From SZUA-309 sp965230005 (GTDB taxonomy: Bacteria > Pseudomonadota > Gammaproteobacteria > Pseudomonadales > Azotimanducaceae), in contig OZ245934.1 in NCBI GenBank assembly GCA_965230005.1, forward strand, positions 992,001 to 1,056,000: a stretch of 64,000 bases of DNA, read 5' to 3'. The translations under genes and the position numbers were made by a program. The first letter of the stretch is position 1, and every line of letters starts with the position of its first letter. This document shows positions 34,486 to 43,435 of the stretch, in pieces. Under the pieces are notes generated by a model. It did not search any database and was not told the DNA's origin. It saw only the letters and a list, made by a program, of their open reading frames with translations.

Positions 34486-35871
34486 TCAGCCTTTCACGTC
34501 ATCCGGTTCGGCGGATGCTTCGGCGGGGCTCGCTTCGGCGTCCTCTTCGGGCTCCGGGGCAATCGCGGCCCCGCTGATCACGTCGCTGTAGTTGCTTGGG
34601 ACCACTTCGACGGTCGCCTGTTCCAATATATGGTCGACAACCTGATCTTCCAAGACCGCCATTTCGATCTCCCGGAGCTGTTCCGGGTTGCTGTAATAGT
34701 AGCTCACGACCTGGCTCGGATCGGCATAGCCCGCCGCCAGGGTCTCAACGCGCTCTTTCACCCGCTCATCGTCGGCTTCGAGCCCCGCAGATGAGACAAT
34801 TTCGTTGACAATAAGTCCCACGGAGACACGACGCTCGGCCTGCTCCGTGAACAGATCGTCCGGCAGGTCGATGTCCGGGGCCTGACCGTTCTGACCGTAC
34901 ATCTGGAACTGCTGCAGCATCTGCTGCTTCTGGTTCTGGATCTCCTGAGCGACCATGGCCTTCGGCAGTTGCACGCTGTGGAGCTTGTGCAGCTCATCCA
35001 TGACCTGACTCTTCAACTGATTGCTGACGGCGGCTTCGAGCTCTCGCTGCATGTTGCCCCGGACCTCGTCGCGGAACGCCTCGAGACCGCCCTCTTCTAC
35101 GCCGAAGGCTGTGAAAAACTCATCGTCCAGTTCCGGTACGGTGGGGGCTTCCACCTGCTTGATGGTGACCGCGAAGGTGGCCGTCTGTCCCTGCAGATCC
35201 TCGTTGCCGTAGTCCTCCGGGAAGGTAGCGGCAAACTCGCCATCGTCACCTGCAGCAAGGCCGCGAACGCCCTCATCGAAGTCGGCGATCATCTGGCCAG
35301 CGCCCACCTCGAAGCTCATGTCTTCGCCGGAGCCGCCGTCGAAAGCCTCGTCGTCGATCTTGCCGACGAAATCGAGCGTGACCTTGTCCCCTTCCTGAGC
35401 GCCACGTTCCACGGCTTCCCAGCCTTTCCGCTGCTCCCGGAGCCGCTCGATCATGGTTTCGAGGTCGTCGTCGCTGATTTCGGCCTCCGGCTTCTTGACC
35501 GTCGCCTTACTCAGATCCGCCAGCTCTACAGATGGGAAGACTTCGAAGGTGGCTGTAAATTCGAAATCGATGCCGGGATCCATCTTCACGACTTCCAGGC
35601 TCGGTGAACCGGCCGGCGACAGCTCCTCCTGCTGAACGGCCTCGACGAAACTCGACTGCATGAGCTCTCCGGCGACTTCTGCCCGGACCGCGGGGCCAAA
35701 GCGGCGGCGCACCTCACGCAACGGGACTTTGCCCGGTCGAAAGCCGGGCAGACGAACCTGCCTTGCGGCTTCCCCCAGGCGGTCGCTGATCTGGGCTTCA
35801 AAAGTCTCCGACGGCACGGAGATCGTCAGACGACGTTCGAGGCCGGTCATGGTTTCGATGGAAATCTGCAT
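34486..35871 (-). CDS. tig: Trigger factor
   Basis: Trigger factor binds the ribosome exit tunnel and protects nascent chains. The 461 residues include the ribosome-binding loop within VRLPGFRPGKVPLREVRRRF (the GFRxGKxP signature, about residues 42-50). The FKBP-type domain (KVTLDFVGKIDDEAFDGGSG) follows, then a long helical C-terminal domain ending in an acidic Glu/Ala/Asp-rich tail of about 30 residues that is longer than in E. coli. It is preceded by the tRNA cluster and a gap of 130 bases with no clear terminator. Confidence 0.96.
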   Translation of the reverse strand: MQISIETMTGLERRLTISVPSETFEAQISDRLGEAARQVRLPGFRPGKVPLREVRRRFGPAVRAEVAGELMQSSFVEAVQQEELSPAGSPSLEVVKMDPGIDFEFTATFEVFPSVELADLSKATVKKPEAEISDDDLETMIERLREQRKGWEAVERGAQEGDKVTLDFVGKIDDEAFDGGSGEDMSFEVGAGQMIADFDEGVRGLAAGDDGEFAATFPEDYGNEDLQGQTATFAVTIKQVEAPTVPELDDEFFTAFGVEEGGLEAFRDEVRGNMQRELEAAVSNQLKSQVMDELHKLHSVQLPKAMVAQEIQNQKQQMLQQFQMYGQNGQAPDIDLPDDLFTEQAERRVSVGLIVNEIVSSAGLEADDERVKERVETLAAGYADPSQVVSYYYSNPEQLREIEMAVLEDQVVDHILEQATVEVVPSNYSDVISGAAIAPEPEEDAEASPAEASAEPDDVKG

Positions 35872-36001
35872 GGTTAAAACTGATCGTTCATGTGGATGAT
35901 GCCGGTGTAGCCGTGAAAACTGCGGCCAAAACCGACGCTAACTTGAAAAAAAACCTGATCGAGAAACGTGAGCCTAACTAACGAGCTAACAAGGCGGTAA
36001 A

Positions 36002-36078
36002 TGGGGTGGACGAAGGGGCTCGAACCCTCGACCGCCGGGATCACAACCCGGAGCTCTACCAACTGAGCTACGTCCACC
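36002..36078 (-). tRNA. tRNA-His (GTG)
   Basis: The minus strand folds into a complete cloverleaf. The anticodon arm CCGGG-TTGTGAT-CCCGG carries GTG. The extra 5' G (position -1) that marks tRNA-His is encoded at 36078, and the 3' CCA is encoded at 36004-36002. Third and last of the three-tRNA cluster. Confidence 0.96.
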
Positions 36079-36157
36079 ACTGTTTCTTTGCCCGAGACCG
36101 TCCGTCCGCCTGCAGGCACGTATCCGACGGCTGCTCCTCGTTCGAAGGCGATGCAAA

Positions 36158-36234
36158 TGGCACGCCCGGAAGGACTCGAACCTTCAACCGCCGGCTTAGA
36201 AGGCCGATGCTCTATCCAGTTGAGCTACGGGCGC
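36158..36234 (-). tRNA. tRNA-Arg (TCT)
   Basis: The cloverleaf on the minus strand has the anticodon arm CGGCC-TTCTAAG-CCGG with anticodon TCT (reads AGA). The TTCGA T-loop and encoded 3' CCA are present. The acceptor stem closes with a G-U pair at the terminal position. Confidence 0.95.
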
Positions 36235-36374
36235 ATGGCTGGCGCCTTCGGCGCCAAGCGTGGAGTTCGTTCTCACAAAACTCCCCTTTCCCTGCCCTCG
36301 GCAGCCACTCAGGCGTTTGCTCCCGCAAACTCCCGGCAACTCTCCCACACTGCCGGAGGCAGCGACGGAGAAGG

Positions 36375-36451
36375 TGGTCGGGGTAGAGAGATTCGAACTC
36401 CCGACATCCTGCTCCCAAAGCAGGCGCGCTACCAGACTGCGCTATACCCCG
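36375..36451 (-). tRNA. tRNA-Pro (TGG)
   Basis: The minus strand gives an intact cloverleaf starting CGGGGTA with anticodon arm CCTGC-TTTGGGA-GCAGG, anticodon TGG, TTCGAAT T-loop and encoded CCA. It is the first tRNA after the promoter at 36506-36478, in the Pro-Arg-His order known from Pseudomonas. Confidence 0.96.
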
Positions 36452-36477
36452 AAGGCATCCTTTCGAGAAGCCGCGGG

Positions 36478-36506
36478 ATGATACTGGCGCCTCTGGAGAC
36501 CGTCAA
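36478..36506 (-). promoter_or_regulatory. Promoter of the tRNA-Pro-Arg-His operon
   Basis: On the minus strand TTGACG (36506-36501) and TATCAT (36483-36478) are exactly 17 bases apart, each matching consensus at five of six positions. A G-C-rich discriminator (CCCGCGGC) follows the -10, as in stringently controlled stable-RNA promoters. The start of transcription would be near 36471, about 20 bases before tRNA-Pro. Confidence 0.75.
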
Positions 36507-36650
36507 ACCGCCTCCTCCGGGACTTTTTCAGCGAGCCAAGGCCAGGCGCCGGGCAGGATCACCGCCAGATCCGTGCCGGTCGAAACACCCCACGACCCCA
36601 GCGCTCAGGTAGAATGCGCGCTCTTTCGAGGAGCAGCTGAAGCCAGCACG

Positions 36651-37520
36651 ATGTCCGCTAAGATACTTGACGGCAAAGCCGTAGCCCGGGCGGCCCGGGC
36701 GACCCTGAAAGCCGCCGTAGCGGACCGGGAGACCCGCGGCGAAAGGCCTCCCGGACTGGCCGTCATCCTGGTCGGCAACGACCCGGCCTCCGAGATCTAC
36801 GTCCGGGGCAAACGCCGCGACTGCGAAGAGGTGGGTTTTCACTCCAACTTCCAGCACCTCTCGGCGAACATTACTCAGGCCGATCTCGAGGACCGGGTCG
36901 AGGCGTTGAACCAGGACCCCAGCATCGACGGAATTCTCGTCCAGTCGCCGCTCCCGGAACACATCGACGAAGACCGGATCATCGATCGCATTGACCCCCT
37001 GAAAGACGTCGACGGCTTCCATCCCTACAACATCGGCCGCCTGGCCCTGCGGCGGCCGTCGATCCGCTCCTGCACGCCCATGGGCATCATGCAGCTCCTG
37101 GAGCACACGGGGGTCGAACTCCGCGGTCTGGACGCAACCGTGATCGGTGCATCGAACCACGTCGGCCGGCCCATGGGCCTCGAACTGCTGCTCGCCGGTT
37201 GCACGGTAACAACCGCCCATAAGTTCACCCGCGACACCGCCGCGCGGGCTCGCAGTGCCGACATCGTCGTTTCTGCCGTCGGCAAACCGGGCCTCGTCCG
37301 CGGTGACTGGATCAAACCCGGCGCCATCGTCATTGACGTGGGGATCACTCGAGACGAAAACGGCAAACTGCACGGAGACGTCGCCTTCGAAGAAGCGAGC
37401 GAGGTAGCAGGCTGGATCACTCCGGTGCCCGGCGGTGTCGGCCCTATGACGCGGGTCGCCATGCTGCAGAACACCTTCGCCGCCGCCGAGCGCACGCTGG
37501 ACATCCCCGACCGTCGCTGA
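36651..37520 (+). CDS. folD: Methylenetetrahydrofolate dehydrogenase/cyclohydrolase
   Basis: FolD interconverts 5,10-methylene- and 10-formyl-tetrahydrofolate with NADP, supplying one-carbon units for purines and formyl-Met. The 289 residues show VGNDPASEIYVRGKRRDCEE (catalytic Lys), QSPLPEHIDEDRIIDRIDP, PCTP-like SCTPMGIMQLLE and the NADP site VIGASNHVGRPMGLELL. ATG 36651 gives the standard N-terminus MSAKILDGKAVA. A TAGAAT at 36610-36615 may be its -10. The stop shares one base with the start of lpxH, so the two genes are translationally coupled. Confidence 0.96.
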   Translation: MSAKILDGKAVARAARATLKAAVADRETRGERPPGLAVILVGNDPASEIYVRGKRRDCEEVGFHSNFQHLSANITQADLEDRVEALNQDPSIDGILVQSPLPEHIDEDRIIDRIDPLKDVDGFHPYNIGRLALRRPSIRSCTPMGIMQLLEHTGVELRGLDATVIGASNHVGRPMGLELLLAGCTVTTAHKFTRDTAARARSADIVVSAVGKPGLVRGDWIKPGAIVIDVGITRDENGKLHGDVAFEEASEVAGWITPVPGGVGPMTRVAMLQNTFAAAERTLDIPDRR

Positions 37521-38236
37521 TGCGCGTTTTTCTCTCCGACCTGCATCTCGAAGACCCCGCGACACCGGTCTTCCAGGCCTTCGCCGCTACCATGGCCCGG
37601 GAAGCCAGGCGCGCCGATGAGATTTACCTGCTTGGCGACATTACGGAAGTCTGGGTGGGAGACGACGACGACGGCCCTCTCGCGCTGGCGCTCGCCGACG
37701 TTCTGCGTCGTGCCGGTGAGCATTGCCGCATCGCCCTCATGCATGGCAACCGCGATTTTCTCTTAGGCGCGGAATTCGCGAGCGCCGTCGGTCTCGAGCT
37801 CCTCGAGGACCCAACCTGTCTGGACGATGGCACCGCCCTCGCCCATGGCGACGCCTTCTGCATCGAAGACGCGGCTTACCAGGAGGTCCGCGCCCTGTTT
37901 CGCTCGAAAAGCTGGCAGGCGGACGTGCTGAGTCAATCCCTGGCGGCGCGCCGGGAACTGGCCCGAAGCCTCCGGGCTCAGAGCCAGGAAGCCAACGCCA
38001 ACAAGGCCGAGAACATCATGGACGTCACCGTCGCCGAGGTGGATCGGGTCATGACCGATCTCCGCGCCGTGCGCCTGGTCCATGGCCACACGCACCGGCC
38101 CGGGCGCCACGACCACGGCTGGGGCAAGCGCTACGTCCTCGGCGCCTGGGAACGCTGCGCCTGGCTCGCACGCCAGGCTGCACCGGGAGAGGATCCGGTT
38201 CTGGAGTGCTGGCCGCTGGTCGCGCAGCAGGACTGA
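37520..38236 (+). CDS. lpxH: UDP-2,3-diacylglucosamine diphosphatase LpxH
   Basis: LpxH makes lipid X from UDP-diacylglucosamine in lipid A synthesis at the inner membrane. The 238-residue calcineurin-like enzyme has the metal ligands in FLSDLHLEDP, YLLGDITEVWVGDDDD, LMHGNRDFLLG, ALAHGD and LVHGHTHRPG. Length equals the E. coli enzyme (240). The presence of this gene confirms an LPS-bearing, Gram-negative host. It follows folD with a TGATG junction; in Pseudomonas lpxH also lies close to folD and cysS. Confidence 0.95.
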   Translation: MRVFLSDLHLEDPATPVFQAFAATMAREARRADEIYLLGDITEVWVGDDDDGPLALALADVLRRAGEHCRIALMHGNRDFLLGAEFASAVGLELLEDPTCLDDGTALAHGDAFCIEDAAYQEVRALFRSKSWQADVLSQSLAARRELARSLRAQSQEANANKAENIMDVTVAEVDRVMTDLRAVRLVHGHTHRPGRHDHGWGKRYVLGAWERCAWLARQAAPGEDPVLECWPLVAQQD

Positions 38237-38243
38237 GCGCCCG

Positions 38244-38855
38244 TCAGGCAGCGAGGGGGCCGCTGTGGAAGCGGAACTCCGTGTCAGGTGCCGAGATCAG
38301 TTCGGCGTCCCGTTCGAGGAGCGCATCGAGGGCCGGTCCCAGGGGTGCCGTCGCATACCGTTGTGCAAGCTGCAGATAGTCCTCGAAGTGCCGCGCCTCA
38401 CTGGCAAGCAGCTTCTCGTAGAAGCGACCGAGCTCGCCATCGAGCACTTCCATGAGCCCCAGAAAGCGCTCACAGCTGCGCGCTTCGACGACGGCCCCGG
38501 TCAGCAGGGTGTCGACGAGGCGCTCAGGCTCGGTATTGCGAAGCCCCGTTCTGAGCCCGCGTGCGTAGCGGCTCGGTGAGAGGTGCACGTAGGGTATCTG
38601 CCGTGCTTCGAGATGACTCTGCACCTGCTCGAAATGCCGGAGCTCCTCCCGCGCAAGCCTGGACAGGCGCTTCAGCAGCTCGGATTTGTCGACGTAACGG
38701 TACAGGAGCGACAGCGCCGTCCCGGCTGCCTTCTTCTCGCAGTTGGCGTGGTCGACGAGGAGCTCCGGTAAATGGTCCGGTGCCTGCTCGAACCAGGCAG
38801 CCGGGGTGCGAGTTCCGAGAAAGTCGAGGACCGCGGCTGTATCGGCGCCGGCCAT
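38244..38855 (-). CDS. miaE: tRNA-(ms2io6A)-hydroxylase MiaE
   Basis: MiaE hydroxylates the isopentenyl group of ms2i6A37 in tRNAs reading UNN codons. The 203-residue protein is a ferritin-like four-helix diiron enzyme. Ligand helices are VDHANCEKKAAG, LAREELRHFEQVQ, AVVEARSCERFLGLM and LASEARHFEDYLQLA, with paired Glu-x-x-His patterns. ATG 38855 (MAGADTAAVLDFLG) gives the length of the Pseudomonas enzyme (about 202); the 32 open codons upstream overlap the neighbouring gene and look non-coding. Four bases separate it from the DUF1289 gene. Confidence 0.9.
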   Translation of the reverse strand: MAGADTAAVLDFLGTRTPAAWFEQAPDHLPELLVDHANCEKKAAGTALSLLYRYVDKSELLKRLSRLAREELRHFEQVQSHLEARQIPYVHLSPSRYARGLRTGLRNTEPERLVDTLLTGAVVEARSCERFLGLMEVLDGELGRFYEKLLASEARHFEDYLQLAQRYATAPLGPALDALLERDAELISAPDTEFRFHSGPLAA

Positions 38856-38859
38856 GCTG

Positions 38860-39291
38860 TCAGCGGGTCGGCACGTGGAAGTCGTGCTCGTACTGAGCCA
38901 CCGATCGCTCGTAGAGTTCCCGCTCGAGGCGTTCGTAGAGCTCCGATCCATCCCGGGCTGGTGTCAGGGGCTCGAAGCCGAGGGTGGTGAAATCGCGGGT
39001 GCGCAGGGAACGGCGCAACACCTCGTAGGCGAGATTCGCGAGATCCAGGGCTTCCTGATTGGGGATGCGAAGCGCTTCACCCTGAGTCCGGATCACAGCC
39101 TCGTCGACAATGCGTACGTGGCAGGCCATGGCCCCTTCGCGCAATTTGAAGAGCCTTTCCCAGACCAGTCGTCGCTGACCGTCGCCGAAGCCGTTCCATT
39201 GATCGATCTCGTGCGCGTAGCGTTTGCAGCCACGACAGACGAGGTCGCCGTAGGTCGTGGAGCAGATACCCACGCAGGGCGTGCGCTTCAG
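38860..39291 (-). CDS. DUF1289 cysteine-motif protein with unusual start
   Basis: The protein carries the four-cysteine signature of DUF1289, TPCVGICSTTYGDLVCRGCK, followed by a 110-residue helical extension like that of Pseudomonas homologues. Only a GTG at 39273 offers a usual start, but it falls between the first and second cysteines of the motif. No ATG, GTG or TTG lies between it and the tgpA stop codon, which is in the same frame. I therefore place the start at CTG 39291, which yields (M)KRTPCVGIC and 143 residues. A GTG start would give 137 and lose one cysteine. Metal binding is inferred; function unknown. Confidence 0.75.
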   Translation of the reverse strand: MKRTPCVGICSTTYGDLVCRGCKRYAHEIDQWNGFGDGQRRLVWERLFKLREGAMACHVRIVDEAVIRTQGEALRIPNQEALDLANLAYEVLRRSLRTRDFTTLGFEPLTPARDGSELYERLERELYERSVAQYEHDFHVPTR

Positions 39292-39414
39292 GAGCCGCTC
39301 TACGCCCTGCGAATCGGCGTGCTGCGAAGGGGATTTCTGCTCGGTCAGGGCCAGGGTCCCACGTGGGTGAAGGTTGATGGGGTGCGACGGTTGACGGCAG
39401 CAGCCGGCAGGCGG

Positions 39415-41463
39415 TCAGCGGGTAGCGCCGAAGGCCAGGCGGAACTGCAACCGGCGAAGCTGCCCTTTGAGCGCTTTAAGCTCCCGGGCACCCCAGGCGA
39501 CGCCGGGATTGTACAGAAGCGTATCGAGCTCTGCGACGAGCGGTGCCGCCTGATCGGATAAGCCCACTTGAGCCGCTACTCTGCGGACGAAGGCCGAGGG
39601 TGATTCTTCCGGCCGGCGTTCGTAACCATAGCTCGCCAGCCTTTCACTGAAACTGCGGAAGGCCCGTTCCACGGGGTGGCGCTGCACCGGTCGACGCCGG
39701 AAGAAGAGCACGCAGGCCACCAGCGACAGGCTCAGCGCCCCGCCGCCCAGAATCGCCATGGCAACCCGCGCCGCGGTGATCTCACCGAGCAGGTCACCGA
39801 GCAGCCGACTCTGATAGTTGGCGTCGTAACCCACCACCCAGAGATTCCAGCGGTGCTCGAGCGAATCGGCCCAGCGCAGGATGTCTGCGGCGAGATCCCA
39901 GCTGCCCATCCGGGCACTGGAGAGGAGCGACAGGCTCGCCAGGTCCTCGGAGGACAGCGCTGCCGAGAGTCCCGCTTCGACACGCTCAGGGGCAACGGCG
40001 GCCGTCGGATCCACCCGCATCCAACCCAGCTCCGGCACAAAGACCTCCGCCCAGGCATGGGCATCGTATTGCCGGACCATGAGATGACCGCTGATTGAAT
40101 TGAGCTCACCACCGAGATAGCCGCCAACGAGCCGCGCGGGCACGCCGGCGGCGCGCATGATGTAAACGAAGGCACTCGCATAGTGCTCGCAGAAGCCCGC
40201 CTGCCCGTCGAACCAGAAGCTGTCGAGGCTGCTGTGATCCGTGTACTGCGGCGGACTGAGCGTGTAGCGGTACGGTTGCTCACGGATCGTCGTAAGCAAC
40301 GCTTTGGTCATGGCCGTTACGCTCTCGTGTTCAGCCCGGAGGGTCTCTCCCAGCGCCTGAATTCTGGGATTCCGCGACGCATCAATGACCGTATTGCGAT
40401 TGCGCTCGGTGGCAGACAGCGGCGCCGGTTCCTGCGCCCGGCCGTGTTTCACCGCGCGGTATCGAAACACCGACATGATCGGATCCCGGGACGCAAGCCG
40501 ATTGTCGACGGTGCGATAGACCCCGGCATCGTCGGACGTCGAGTTTTCGAGCGCGAAGAGCCAGGTCTGCATGGTCGGCTCGAGCAGTACCTCGTAGCCG
40601 ATGTCCGAGGTCCCCGGCGCCGGATAAGCGCCGGTCCGGCGCCGCTCGGCAGCACGCCAGCCGCCGTCCTCGAAATCGGCATAAACCAGTCCCCGCCAGT
40701 AGAGCTGGCTGGGCGGTGGTACCAAACCGTCAAACTCGACGCGAAAAGCCAGCTCATCGGATTGGGTGAGATTGGCGATGTCGCCCGGTCTGACCGTATC
40801 AGAGAGTCCCGTCATCGATGAGCCCGGCAACGGTACGGTCCACAACGGGGCCATGCGCGGGAACAGCACGAACATGATCAGCGTAAAGGGAATGGCCTGG
40901 AGCACGAGCACGCTCGCGAGCTTCAGAGAAGCCGCTGGCCGCACCCGGGTGTGCAACTGATTCATCCCGACCATCGCAGCCGTCACAACGATGAAGGCGA
41001 CTACCTGATAAGCCGCCACGAGAATCGTCTGATCGAAGAGAAACTGCGTGGCGATGGCGAAGTAGCCGAGGAAGATCACCACGTAGGCATCGCGGCGACT
41101 TTTCGTTTCAATGAGCTTGAGGGCGAAAGCAGCAATCAACAGTGACGCCGTGGCCTCCAGGCTGAAGGCTCCGACGCCGCTGACGGCGACGCCACCAATG
41201 CAGAACAACACCAGGACCGCCTTCACCCAGCGTTTCGGGTAATCCCAGCGACCGAGGTAAACGTTCGCCCGCCAGAGACCGCAGAACAGGCCAACGGCGA
41301 CAATCCAGGGGGAGAGCTGCAGGAGGTAAGGCAGCACCACGGCCACCTGCGCCACCATGAGCAGTGCCAGACTGTTGCGCGGAATCTGATAGGCAACCCC
41401 GGTCGCCGCCTTACCATCCGCTGGTACGGCGTCCGGGCTCAGTCCGGTGTCAGCGGTGGCCAT
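39415..41463 (-). CDS. tgpA: TgpA-type transmembrane transglutaminase/protease
   Basis: The 682-residue protein has an N-terminal membrane part (DUF3488) of about five helices and a periplasmic domain. The transglutaminase fold carries the Cys-His-Asp triad in GFCEHYASAFVYIMRAAGVP, YDAHAWAEVFVPELGW and MRVDPTAAV. A last membrane helix (about residues 560-582) and a cytoplasmic tail follow. TgpA is essential in P. aeruginosa, where it is linked to cell-wall or envelope maintenance. ATG 41463 was preferred over TTG 41472 because AGGAG lies ten bases before it. It overlaps the DUF58 gene, forming the common MoxR-DUF58-TgpA unit. Confidence 0.9.
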   Translation of the reverse strand: MATADTGLSPDAVPADGKAATGVAYQIPRNSLALLMVAQVAVVLPYLLQLSPWIVAVGLFCGLWRANVYLGRWDYPKRWVKAVLVLFCIGGVAVSGVGAFSLEATASLLIAAFALKLIETKSRRDAYVVIFLGYFAIATQFLFDQTILVAAYQVVAFIVVTAAMVGMNQLHTRVRPAASLKLASVLVLQAIPFTLIMFVLFPRMAPLWTVPLPGSSMTGLSDTVRPGDIANLTQSDELAFRVEFDGLVPPPSQLYWRGLVYADFEDGGWRAAERRRTGAYPAPGTSDIGYEVLLEPTMQTWLFALENSTSDDAGVYRTVDNRLASRDPIMSVFRYRAVKHGRAQEPAPLSATERNRNTVIDASRNPRIQALGETLRAEHESVTAMTKALLTTIREQPYRYTLSPPQYTDHSSLDSFWFDGQAGFCEHYASAFVYIMRAAGVPARLVGGYLGGELNSISGHLMVRQYDAHAWAEVFVPELGWMRVDPTAAVAPERVEAGLSAALSSEDLASLSLLSSARMGSWDLAADILRWADSLEHRWNLWVVGYDANYQSRLLGDLLGEITAARVAMAILGGGALSLSLVACVLFFRRRPVQRHPVERAFRSFSERLASYGYERRPEESPSAFVRRVAAQVGLSDQAAPLVAELDTLLYNPGVAWGARELKALKGQLRRLQFRLAFGATR

Positions 41464-42448
41464 AGAGCGCAAGCTCCTTCAACACCTGTTCCAGATGCGC
41501 CTCTCCCCGCGCCGGCGTGAATTTCGCCGAGCCCAGTTCCACCCCGAACTCCCGATCGAGGCGCGTCGCCTTGAGCGCCAGGCCGGTCAGGCGGCTGATC
41601 TTCTCCTCGAGCTGGCCTTCCACCCGATCGAGGCTGAGCCAGAGACGCGGTTCCACGTAGCTGGAGTAACGCTTGACCATGAGCTCGTCCGAGCGCGCAA
41701 AGGACCGCCAGATGATGTGTCGGATCGGATCACCGGGCTGATAGTCCCTGATGTCGGTGAAGTCGTCGCTGCCGAAGGGATCGATCAGCTGACCTTCGTC
41801 TCGATCACCGCTCACGGCCTTTGGAAAGTCGCCGAAAATCGGCCGCGGATAAACCAGCGCCGAGACATCGAGATCGATCCAGGTCCAGGCCCGAAGCAGG
41901 CCGAGCGGGTAAAAAGTTTCCACCAGCAGCCGTCCGGGGTCGTGATAGCCCCGGGTGTCCGCCACGACATAAAGACGCACGGTATCTGTCGCCTGCTCCG
42001 ACAGTTCCGCCGACTGCATGATCCCCTCGGGCCAGCCGAGCTGAATGCCCTCCCGGGCCCGACCCTCGGGCCGGCTCACGCGGACGGAGATTTCCAGGTC
42101 CTCGCCAACGAAGCCCGGTCGCGCACCCACGAATTCGATGGTCAGTCCCGACAGATTCCGAAAGGTATAGAGGATCGTGACGAGAAACAGGCTGCCGAGC
42201 AGAAAGGCCACGCCATAGACGAGGCTGGCCTGGTAGTTAATGGCGCCGAGGATGAGTAACACGATGAGTCCGCCGAAGGCGAACCCGGTCTTCGTCGGAA
42301 AAATGAAGACGTTCTTCTGGGTAAGGGTGATCTGCGGGCTGGGAGGAATGCGCCGATCGAGCCAGCGGCTGAAGCGCCGGCCGGAGAAGAACTCGCCGGA
42401 GCTGCTACGTGCCGTGCCGACATTGCCGGTGAACGGAAGATCGGCCAT
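41450..42448 (-). CDS. DUF58 protein of the MoxR system
   Basis: The 332 residues have two adjacent membrane helices (about 55-98, GFAFGGLIVLLILGAINYQA then FLLGSLFLVTILYTF). The DUF58 signature is in the C-terminal half, as RDYQPGDPIRHIIWRSFARS. DUF58 proteins are usually coupled to MoxR ATPases and resemble von Willebrand-type adaptor modules. Here it lies between moxR and tgpA with short or overlapping junctions. A role in assembling or activating an envelope complex together with TgpA is inferred only. Confidence 0.88.
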   Translation of the reverse strand: MADLPFTGNVGTARSSSGEFFSGRRFSRWLDRRIPPSPQITLTQKNVFIFPTKTGFAFGGLIVLLILGAINYQASLVYGVAFLLGSLFLVTILYTFRNLSGLTIEFVGARPGFVGEDLEISVRVSRPEGRAREGIQLGWPEGIMQSAELSEQATDTVRLYVVADTRGYHDPGRLLVETFYPLGLLRAWTWIDLDVSALVYPRPIFGDFPKAVSGDRDEGQLIDPFGSDDFTDIRDYQPGDPIRHIIWRSFARSDELMVKRYSSYVEPRLWLSLDRVEGQLEEKISRLTGLALKATRLDREFGVELGSAKFTPARGEAHLEQVLKELALYGHR

Positions 42449-42475
42449 GCGCGTCTGTCCGACCCGTGGGCGGAT

Positions 42476-43435
42476 TCAGCCGACCACGTCGACGCTGGTC
42501 AGCAGCTTCTGCGCCAGTGCGCCGCCGCCGTGACCGGCGTAGTCCGCTGCCTCCCGCAGTCGATGCTCGACCACGCTCGGCAGCACCGCCTGAACGTCTT
42601 CCGGGACGACATGTGAGCGATCCTGCAGCAGCGCCCACGCTTTCGCGCTCTGCAGCAGTGCGAGACTGCCTCGGGGTGACAGGCCGAAGGCAAACTCGGA
42701 ACCCCGCCGGGAGTGACCGACGAGGCGCTGAATGTACTCGATGAGGGGATCGGAAACTTTGATGTCGTCCACCTGCCGTTGCAGGTCAGCCAGGGTCTCG
42801 AGGTCGGCGACGGGTTGCAGGAGCTCGAGGCTCTGACGGCGGTCGCCCCCTTTGAGCAGCTCCCGCTCTGCTTCCGGATCCGGATAGCCGAGCTCGATGC
42901 GCATGAGAAAGCGATCGAGCTGCGACTCCGGCAGCGGGAAGGTGCCGGTCTGCGTTGCCGGATTCTGCGTCGCGATCACAAAGAAGGGTTCCGGCAGTGA
43001 ACGGGTTTCCCCTTCTGCGGTGACCTGACGCTCTTCCATGGCTTCGAGGAGCGCCGACTGACTTTTCGGCGTGGCCCGGTTGATCTCGTCGGCCAGCACC
43101 ACCTGAGCGAAGAGCGGTCCCTCGATGAAGCGGAACTCCCCTTTGTCGCGATCGAAGATCGAGGTGCCGATGATGTCCGACGGCAGCACATCGGAGGTGA
43201 ACTGGATGCGGTTGTAGCGCAGTCCGAGGACTTTCGCGAGGGCGTGGGAGAGCAGGGTCTTGCCCATGCCCGGCAGGTCTTCGATGAGCAGATGCCCGCG
43301 GGCGAGCAGACAGGCCAGGGCCAGCTGCACCTGCTCCTCTTTGCCGAGGAGGACGTCGTTCAGGGCACGACAGAGCGCATCAAGCGTGGTTGTGGAGCTC
43401 GATGACCGTCTGATCGGCGTTGATGTCGGCGTCAC
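42476..43435 (-). CDS. MoxR-family AAA+ ATPase
   Basis: This 319-residue ATPase has Walker A in LIEDLPGMGKTLLSHALAKV, Walker B in VVLADEINRATPKSQSALLE, sensor 1 in FFVIATQNPATQTGTFPLPE, and the C-terminal lid (FGLSPRGSLALLQSAKAWAL). MoxR ATPases act as chaperone-like motors for metal insertion or complex assembly. GTG 43435 is the only usual start and lies 56 bases inside the end of purF; the first 18 residues are Thr/Ser-rich and may not be conserved. It heads the MoxR-DUF58-TgpA unit. Confidence 0.9.
   Translation of the reverse strand: MTPTSTPIRRSSSSTTTLDALCRALNDVLLGKEEQVQLALACLLARGHLLIEDLPGMGKTLLSHALAKVLGLRYNRIQFTSDVLPSDIIGTSIFDRDKGEFRFIEGPLFAQVVLADEINRATPKSQSALLEAMEERQVTAEGETRSLPEPFFVIATQNPATQTGTFPLPESQLDRFLMRIELGYPDPEAERELLKGGDRRQSLELLQPVADLETLADLQRQVDDIKVSDPLIEYIQRLVGHSRRGSEFAFGLSPRGSLALLQSAKAWALLQDRSHVVPEDVQAVLPSVVEHRLREAADYAGHGGGALAQKLLTSVDVVG

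Noticed and set aside
35940..35960. T8 tract (minus strand) after tRNA-His as terminator
   Set aside because: No stable stem precedes the T run, so it does not meet the definition of an intrinsic terminator.
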